The position numbers and the translations under genes were made by a program. Positions 58,967 through 64,000 of a stretch of 64,000 nucleotides of DNA are shown piece by piece; the first letter of the stretch is position 1, and each line of letters opens with the position of its first letter. Below the pieces are notes generated by a model. The model did not search any database. It saw nothing but the letters and a program-made list of their open reading frames with translations, and was not told the DNA's origin. The DNA is from Alphaproteobacteria bacterium (GTDB lineage: Bacteria; Pseudomonadota; Alphaproteobacteria; Puniceispirillales; UBA1172), in assembly GCA_016778985.1 (NCBI GenBank), contig JADHOM010000009.1, forward strand, positions 1 through 64,000. Reading direction: 5' to 3'.

Positions 58967-59087
58967 ATGATCTACTATGATGTTGTTTTGCCCTATTCAT
59001 ATTATCGCATTATCGCTTGCAAGCAGATAAAACTCAACCCTCATAACATGACATCGGTTTGGGCTAAATGGGCAGATGTGATGATAA

Positions 59088-60035
59088 TTAGGCTTTTGTC
59101 ATATCATCAAGCGCTTGCAATAATGAAGACAAAATGCCTGGCTCAAAAGCCGAATGACCAGCATCATCAATCATAGTCAACTTTGCTGATGGCCATTTCG
59201 AGGCCAGCGCGCGAGCCGAAAAGGGCGGGCAAATCACATCATGCCGGCCTTGGATAATATAGGCTCTTTTGCCGTTGAGACGGTCAATATGCGTCAAAAT
59301 ATAATCTGGCGGCAGGAAACAGTCATTAACGAAATAACAGGCTTCCATGCGGGCTAAGCTTAATGCCATACGGCCGCCACCATGACGCATTTCTGCCTTT
59401 AATGTCGCACAAGAGTTTTCATAAGCTGACCAATGTTCGGCGGCAGCCAAGGCGATGCTTTGATCTCGATCAGACAAGCGTCGCCAATAGGCCTCCAACA
59501 GATCATGACGCTCATCTTCGGGGATAAACCGGCTAAATCTCTCCCAAGCCTCAGGATAGAAGCGCCGCATATCATATAAGAACCAATTGATTTCCGGCGT
59601 TGTTCCAAGGAAAACCCCGCGCAAGACAAAGCCGCGGCAGCGGTCTGGATGACGAATTCCATAAACCAGTGATAGCGTTGCCCCCCATGAGCCGCCAAAT
59701 ACTATCCAGTTATCAATGCCCAGATGCGTTCTAATCTGTTCAATATCAGCAACCAAATGGTCGGTAGAATTTTGTTCTGTTGAGGCAAAAGGCCGAGACT
59801 GCCCACACCCGCGCTGATCAAATAAAATCGCGTGATAACGGTCGGGATTGAACATCCGCCTATGCATGGAAGAGATACCAGACCCGGGCCCGCCATGCAG
59901 GAATATCACAGGGATGCCATTAGGATTACCACATTCTTCGACATAAAGAACATGGCCGTCACCAGTATCCAGACGATGCCGAGCAAAAGGTGTTACAGGG
60001 GGATATAGGCGGTCAAGCTGATCTAATGAACGCAT
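59088..60035 (-). CDS. pip: proline iminopeptidase
   Basis: S33 alpha/beta hydrolase removing N-terminal Pro from peptides. 315 aa. LHGGPGSG (oxyanion) near 47, nucleophile GGSWGATLSLVYG near 115, the Asp in GRHDVICPP, and the His in DDAGHSAFEP complete the triad; DQRGCGQSRP is a strong family signature. It begins 15 bp after rpoH and may be co-transcribed. Confidence 0.94.
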   Translation of the reverse strand: MRSLDQLDRLYPPVTPFARHRLDTGDGHVLYVEECGNPNGIPVIFLHGGPGSGISSMHRRMFNPDRYHAILFDQRGCGQSRPFASTEQNSTDHLVADIEQIRTHLGIDNWIVFGGSWGATLSLVYGIRHPDRCRGFVLRGVFLGTTPEINWFLYDMRRFYPEAWERFSRFIPEDERHDLLEAYWRRLSDRDQSIALAAAEHWSAYENSCATLKAEMRHGGGRMALSLARMEACYFVNDCFLPPDYILTHIDRLNGKRAYIIQGRHDVICPPFSARALASKWPSAKLTMIDDAGHSAFEPGILSSLLQALDDMTKA

Positions 60036-60050
60036 GAGCGACCCATTCCT

Positions 60051-60935
60051 TTATGATAGAAAAGGGAGATCGCTAATTTCGGGTACACGCTGTTCAAGGC
60101 TATTGCGTATCTTGATGAGCGCTCTCGCTTCTAGTTGTCTTACACGTTCTTTGCTCACACCAAAATCAATGCCTAGCTCTTCTAAAGTTGAGCCATCATC
60201 ATCAAGGCGACGACGCTGAATAATCATCTTTTCTCTATCAGGGAGATCATTTAACGCCTCTTTCAGCCACATTGACAGCGTTTCCGCATCATTAGATACC
60301 ATCACCGACATTTCGGGATTTGGCCGATAATCGACAAGGAAGTCTTGCGCCGAGTTATCGCCATTATCACCAATCATAGCATTAAGGGATGAGTCTGAAC
60401 CTGACATACGCATTTCCATATGCTGAACATCATTCAAAGATACACCAATGATATCAGCGATTTGCTGCCTGCCTTCATTTGTTAGCGCCCCACCATCGAC
60501 TTCACCAATGCGGGCGCGGATACGGCGCAGCTTGAAAAATAGTGATTTATGCGCAGAGGTAGTGCCCGTGCGAACGATTGACCAGTTGCGCAGAACATAA
60601 TCTTGGATAGATGCTCTAATCCACCAGACCGAATAGGTTGAAAAGCGCACTTCACGATCGGGATCAAAACGACTAGCCGCTTGCATGATGCCGATATTGC
60701 CCTCTTGGATGAGATCACCAAGAGGCAGACCATAATGACGAAACTTTGATGCAATGCTGATGACCAGCCGAGAATACGCCATCACCAGCTTGTGCATAGA
60801 GATTTCACAATGCTCATCACGCCATTTTGTCGCCAATTGCAGCTCTTCATCACGTTCGAGCAAATCTTCGCGCATGACACGACGAATATACTCATTATCG
60901 TGATTTACTGCATCGCGGTTACTTTCCTCACCCAT
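60051..60935 (-). CDS. rpoH: RNA polymerase sigma-32 factor
   Basis: Heat-shock-type sigma factor of the RpoH family, 294 aa. Region 2 has PLGDLIQEGNIGIMQAASRFDPDREVRFSTYSVWWIRASIQDYVLRNWSIVR-like sequence; the RpoH box is at SLFFKLRRIR; region 4 has LEELGIDFGVSKERVRQLEARA. The RpoH box suggests the RpoH2-like alphaproteobacterial group that also answers to oxidative or membrane stress. Downstream of carD by about 90 bp. Confidence 0.93.
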   Translation of the reverse strand: MGEESNRDAVNHDNEYIRRVMREDLLERDEELQLATKWRDEHCEISMHKLVMAYSRLVISIASKFRHYGLPLGDLIQEGNIGIMQAASRFDPDREVRFSTYSVWWIRASIQDYVLRNWSIVRTGTTSAHKSLFFKLRRIRARIGEVDGGALTNEGRQQIADIIGVSLNDVQHMEMRMSGSDSSLNAMIGDNGDNSAQDFLVDYRPNPEMSVMVSNDAETLSMWLKEALNDLPDREKMIIQRRRLDDDGSTLEELGIDFGVSKERVRQLEARALIKIRNSLEQRVPEISDLPFLS

Positions 60936-60978
60936 ATTAAACCCTGACTTAAGTTTTTATAAATAACTTTATTAATAC

Positions 60979-61006
60979 CACATAGGTGGAAATTAAATAA
61001 GGTCAA
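60979..61006 (-). promoter_or_regulatory. putative rpoH promoter
   Basis: On the minus strand TTGACC (61006-61001), 16 bp, TATGTG (60984-60979). The -35 is good, the -10 weak. CCAC-CTAT-GTGG, a perfect 4-bp inverted repeat, overlaps the -10 and could be a regulator site. It gives a 43-bp leader before the rpoH start. Confidence 0.3.
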
Positions 61007-61025
61007 TATCTGTTCACGTTTTTTA

Positions 61026-61538
61026 TTATGCCACATCCATCAAATGTTCTAGCTTATCAGCCGCCGCGGTCTGATCAATCTGTTCAATAGCCGCAAACTC
61101 CCGCGCTAATCGTTCTAGCGCTGCCTGATACATTTGTCTCTCGCTATATGATTGTTCGGTTTGATTTTCGCGGCGTCGCAGGTCACGAACAACTTCGGCA
61201 ATCGATACAGGATCACCTGATCTAATCTTATCATCATAGACTTTAGCCCGCTTTGACCACATATCACGGCGAGATTTTGCCTTACCTTTCAAGGTAGTAA
61301 TCGCTTCTTCCATTTGCTTTTTCGACGATAATGTCCGCAAACCCAGGCTTCTGGCCTTTTCGAGAGGAACACGAAGGGTCATCCGATCTTGCTCAAAGCG
61401 CACAATCAGCACATCCATATTCATGCCAGCGATGGTTTGCTCTTCGGTTCCGAGAATACGGCCGACACCATGCGTGGGATAGACCACAAAATCATTAGCG
61501 TTAAACTCAACCGTAGATGTCTTTATCTTACTAACCAT
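61026..61538 (-). CDS. carD: CarD-family transcriptional regulator
   Basis: RNA-polymerase-binding factor that stabilises open complexes at promoters (established in mycobacteria and Caulobacter). 170 aa from ATG 61538 with AGGAAGATC upstream; the frame is open to 61568. The N-terminal RNAP-interaction Tudor-like domain has FVVYPTHGVGRILG; the C-terminal helical DNA-binding part has REMWSKRAK-like (here RRDMWSKRAKVYDDKIRSGDPVSIAEVVRDL). Located between fdxA and rpoH as in many alphaproteobacteria. It is preceded by a perfect palindrome. Confidence 0.95.
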   Translation of the reverse strand: MVSKIKTSTVEFNANDFVVYPTHGVGRILGTEEQTIAGMNMDVLIVRFEQDRMTLRVPLEKARSLGLRTLSSKKQMEEAITTLKGKAKSRRDMWSKRAKVYDDKIRSGDPVSIAEVVRDLRRRENQTEQSYSERQMYQAALERLAREFAAIEQIDQTAAADKLEHLMDVA

Positions 61539-61860
61539 TGATCTTCCTGTTGTTTTAATATTTCTCATTATTCTGAATACGTTGTTATGCCGTGGTTTGT
61601 GCGCCGCAAATGTGAATAGTAATGCATTACTATCACTTCATTGGCCGATTTAAGTCAGCTCAATAAGGTCACCAAGGAATATCATAGATTGCCAAGGTGA
61701 TTCACAATTTAACATTTTGGAGTATGTTCACCATTCCAACAAGGTTCTAAACGTATGAATGAATTGTAACATAATTATTACAATTTTGAAAGACTACAGT
61801 TTAAAAGTAATAATTATAAAGATATAATATACCTATACTCATTAGAACAAGGTAAAGGTA
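61539..61860. other. AT-rich gap between fdxA and carD
   Basis: 322 bp, strongly AT-rich from about 61700 to 61850, with no ORF I trust. It ends next to the carD start and contains an 18-bp perfect palindrome at 61616-61633, 78 bp before the carD start codon. It probably holds the carD promoter and possibly the fdxA terminator; no clear hairpin plus T run was found for the latter. Confidence 0.5.
61616..61633. promoter_or_regulatory. perfect 18-bp palindrome upstream of carD
   Basis: ATAGTAATGCATTACTAT reads the same on both strands. It is flanked by TGTGA on the left and CAC on the right, giving a longer imperfect arm. Its size and symmetry suit a dimeric regulator site; as RNA it could also form a hairpin, but no T run follows. 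Confidence 0.5.
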
Positions 61861-62202
61861 TTAGGCATCACCTGTGCCCGGGCGATCAATAAAATAAAGA
61901 GCAAACTTGCCTTCAGTTTGAGCATAATCATCAGCATCAGCAGGGGCATCTTTGCGCCTGGTGATATTTGGCCAAGCTTCTGATTTTTCGGTATTAAAGG
62001 CAATCCAGGCTTCCGCCCCTGGCTCTGTATCAGGCCATATTGCTTCGGGCGGGCATTCTGGCTCACAGACACCGCAGTCAATACATTCATCCGGATGAAT
62101 CACCAGCATATTTTCGCCTTCATAGAAACAATCTACCGGGCATACTTCGACACAATCGGTATATTTACAGCGAATACATTTTTCATTCACGATGTATGTC
62201 AT
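61861..62202 (-). CDS. fdxA: 7Fe-8S ferredoxin FdxA
   Basis: 113-aa seven-iron ferredoxin. By comparison with Azotobacter FdI, C9, C17 and C50 bind the [3Fe-4S] cluster, and C21, C40, C43 and C46 the [4Fe-4S] one ([34 protein letters not shown]). The C-terminal about 55 residues carry [18 protein letters not shown], typical of FdxA. Electron partner unknown. It lies between the S4-domain gene and carD. Confidence 0.95.
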   Translation of the reverse strand: MTYIVNEKCIRCKYTDCVEVCPVDCFYEGENMLVIHPDECIDCGVCEPECPPEAIWPDTEPGAEAWIAFNTEKSEAWPNITRRKDAPADADDYAQTEGKFALYFIDRPGTGDA

Positions 62203-62266
62203 AATTACTCATCCTCATTGATCAAATCACTTTTAACTAAACCTTATGGCTGTGGCAACTGACAAT

Positions 62267-62680
62267 TTATCGCATCAGCCGGTCAATGGCACGGCGGTCT
62301 TTCTTGGTTGGTCTGCCGCTACCCGGATCACGTGATACGCTCTGTTTAATTGCGGGTTTATCCAGATCGGCTTTTGGCTGTGGGGGATCAAGATCATCAT
62401 ATAGCAACACGGCCTCAACCGCTGGCCGCCGATGCTCCGTTAATGCTTTAATCCGGATGACGCGAATTGCATTACCTTGGGGAAAGGTCAGCACCATGCC
62501 AAGACGCGCCTGACGGTGTGGTTTCGCCATAACATCGCCATTAACCCGCAAGCGGCCGCCAGATATGATTTTGCTTGCTAATGATCTTGTTTTGAAAAAT
62601 CGCGCCACCCATAACCATTTATCCAGTCGCAATTCAAACGCCTCTTCCATTGCCGCTTCTGTCGCCTGACCACCAGACAT
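62267..62680 (-). CDS. S4-domain RNA-binding protein (HslR-like)
   Basis: 137 aa with an S4 domain (about 17-75; LRLDKWLWVARFFKTRSLASKIISGGRLRVNG) and a basic C terminus (KKDRRAIDRLMR). E. coli Hsp15 of this type binds 50S subunits carrying a stalled nascent chain. The start overlaps the helicase stop as TAATG, so they are coupled. Function in this organism is inferred from the family. Confidence 0.9.
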   Translation of the reverse strand: MSGGQATEAAMEEAFELRLDKWLWVARFFKTRSLASKIISGGRLRVNGDVMAKPHRQARLGMVLTFPQGNAIRVIRIKALTEHRRPAVEAVLLYDDLDPPQPKADLDKPAIKQSVSRDPGSGRPTKKDRRAIDRLMR

Positions 62681-64000
62681 TACTTGGCTTTTAGCTTAGC
62701 CAAAACCGCAAAGGGAGAGTTTGGATCAATCGGTTTATCTGCTGGCTTATTTGAGGCCTTATTTGGTTTGTTTGACCGGTTTTGATTGTTAGCCTGATTA
62801 GGCTTACCTCCGCCTGCCTTACCATTAGCACCTGATGATGCTTTAGATTTGGATTTGCCTTGATACGAGCTGCCATTTTTGGCCTTGGGAATAGCAGTTG
62901 GCTTGGCTTTCGCTGGCCGCTCAAATAGCGCGATAGCTGGTTTTTCGGGGTCTTCTGCGGCTTCTTCACCAGTTTTAATAAATCCTAAATCTTCGATCAT
63001 GACTTGCATTTGCTCACGGGTGGCGCCAGCTAGCGATAGCATTTCTTCACTGATGCGAAAGGTGCCGCTGCGCGCCGCCGACCTGACAACAGCGGCAAGC
63101 CGTTCTGCCATATCGACACGCATAACGCGGCCGCCAATACGCCGATATCCTGTCGCTAACCAATAGCTATCGCTAACCCCTTCAACATGATCAATGGCAA
63201 CACGACCTGCTGGTGGCGGGCCTGCCTCTGGGAACTCATTATGGAAAAGGCTGAATAATAAGGCGGTAATCTCAATCTGTGCGGGTTTCAACAAATCTGG
63301 CATAAACAACACATCAACACCAATTCTAACCCCGGCTTTGGCTAACTGACGCTTGCTGTCTTCATCAAGTTTTTGCACCATGTCAGCGACATGGCGGCGC
63401 GGCAATACCCCAAGCGCTTCAAAAAGCTGAAAGCCAATTCCGCGCGCCACACCCGTTAAGCTTTCATTGAGCAGCCCATAGAGTTTTTCCAGCCGTTGTT
63501 TCGGCATATCAGCGGCAAATCGAGTGAGCCTATCTGACACTAATTTCAGCTGATCGCCTTCAAGCATCTGGCTTGGCTTGGCATCTGCCTTCGGCTGATC
63601 AATGGAATTGCCCTTGCTGAGTGTGCCAATAACAGATTCGCGCCAGATAATTTGACCCTTACTATTCAAATGAAAGGCCGCGTCTGCACTTGCTACCACC
63701 GCCTGTACACGGCGGCGAATCTCATCTGTGAGGCCTTTTCTAGCTGCAGCAATAATCGGCTTTTCGATATCGCCATCTGAAAACGAAGGGGTAAATGTGA
63801 ACCCGTCAAGGTGCCCCACCTCTTCGCCTTCGACTAAAACAGTGCCATCTGCTCTAATTGCACAAACCAACTGGTCATTATCCTTCAATCTACGCGACAA
63901 AATTGCCGCTCTTCTATCCACAAATCGTTGCGTTAGATTAGTATGCAGACAATCAGAAAGCTTATCTTCGATATGTTTAGCTTCTTCTTGCCATGACTTG
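62680..64000 (-). CDS. helicase (MgpS-like DEAD/DEAH), C-terminal part
   Basis: Partial gene running off the right edge. The 413-aa frame starting at GTG 63921 is open back to base 64000, adding in-frame KSWQEEAKHIEDKLSDCLHT and TNLTQRFVDRRAAILSRRLKD-like sequence with no stop; I take the whole 64000-62680 as one C-terminal fragment. Only the post-helicase region is seen, with no Walker motifs. It matches the C-terminal domain of the alphaproteobacterial helicase found next to the S4 protein and fdxA. The end is a Lys/Asn/Gly-rich tail and FAVLAKLKAK. Confidence 0.75.
   Translation of the reverse strand, partial: KSWQEEAKHIEDKLSDCLHTNLTQRFVDRRAAILSRRLKDNDQLVCAIRADGTVLVEGEEVGHLDGFTFTPSFSDGDIEKPIIAAARKGLTDEIRRRVQAVVASADAAFHLNSKGQIIWRESVIGTLSKGNSIDQPKADAKPSQMLEGDQLKLVSDRLTRFAADMPKQRLEKLYGLLNESLTGVARGIGFQLFEALGVLPRRHVADMVQKLDEDSKRQLAKAGVRIGVDVLFMPDLLKPAQIEITALLFSLFHNEFPEAGPPPAGRVAIDHVEGVSDSYWLATGYRRIGGRVMRVDMAERLAAVVRSAARSGTFRISEEMLSLAGATREQMQVMIEDLGFIKTGEEAAEDPEKPAIALFERPAKAKPTAIPKAKNGSSYQGKSKSKASSGANGKAGGGKPNQANNQNRSNKPNKASNKPADKPIDPNSPFAVLAKLKAK

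Noticed and set aside
1-64000. tRNA, rRNA, insertion sequence or prophage genes
   Set aside because: Intergenic gaps were read for tRNA-like cloverleaf arms, transposase motifs and inverted terminal repeats; none could be supported.

Overview
The window reads as a chromosomal segment of a free-living, probably marine alphaproteobacterium. Gene families and gene orders support this: accB-accC-aat beside DUF2155, MlaD and NDUFA12-type genes; helicase-S4 protein-fdxA-carD-rpoH; xseB-ispA-dxs-tlyA; a cobalamin-dependent class II ribonucleotide reductase; and an RNase E with a long acidic/basic tail. Moderate GC, many AT-rich gaps and a betaine/sarcosine demethylation locus would fit the SAR116 (Puniceispirillum-like) group, but that placement is inference. 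I see no rRNA, tRNA, CRISPR array, prophage or insertion sequence.

Layout. 1-830: a 13-bp tandem array and an AT-rich, frameshifted DUF6680 gene, the most foreign-looking stretch. 836-4348 (minus): cysE, a cysteine desulfurase, a [2Fe-2S] ferredoxin and mnmA, plausibly a cysteine-to-tRNA sulfur line. 4601-6539 (plus): alpha/beta hydrolase and tyrS. 6563-16150: a giant AsmA/YhdP-like envelope protein, a peroxiredoxin, release factor 2, PBP1a and a cell-wall amidase. 16151-19287: a long leader and rne. 19370-27406: an aminotransferase, a periplasmic M48 protease and a DsbA-like protein, aroQ, the biotin carboxylase pair accBC, aat, and three conserved alphaproteobacterial genes (DUF2155, mlaD, NDUFA12 family). 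27943-33405: nrdJ, a RidA-like protein and a COG3146 acyltransferase. 33443-36173 (minus): clpS-clpA. 36269-39878: a small membrane ORF, a D,D-carboxypeptidase with a SPOR domain, and umuDC.

39976-50842 is the most distinctive metabolic region: an M20 amidohydrolase divergent from soxBDAG (heterotetrameric sarcosine oxidase), which converges on a minus-strand pair encoding a non-pyrrolysine MttB-family methyltransferase and a dimethylglycine-dehydrogenase-like flavoprotein. Together they could strip methyl groups from a quaternary amine through dimethylglycine and sarcosine to glycine, passing one-carbon units to tetrahydrofolate. No corrinoid protein for the MttB homologue is visible.

50967-64000 is core metabolism and regulation: pdxH, a glycine-zipper envelope protein, fabI-aroC, tlyA-dxs-ispA-xseB, an XRE regulator, proline iminopeptidase, rpoH, carD, fdxA, an S4 RNA-binding protein and the C-terminal part of a helicase that runs off the right edge. 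Several perfect palindromes (upstream of carD, soxB and umuDC) and hairpins (in the rne leader, before fabI, after soxG) are recorded as possible regulatory elements.
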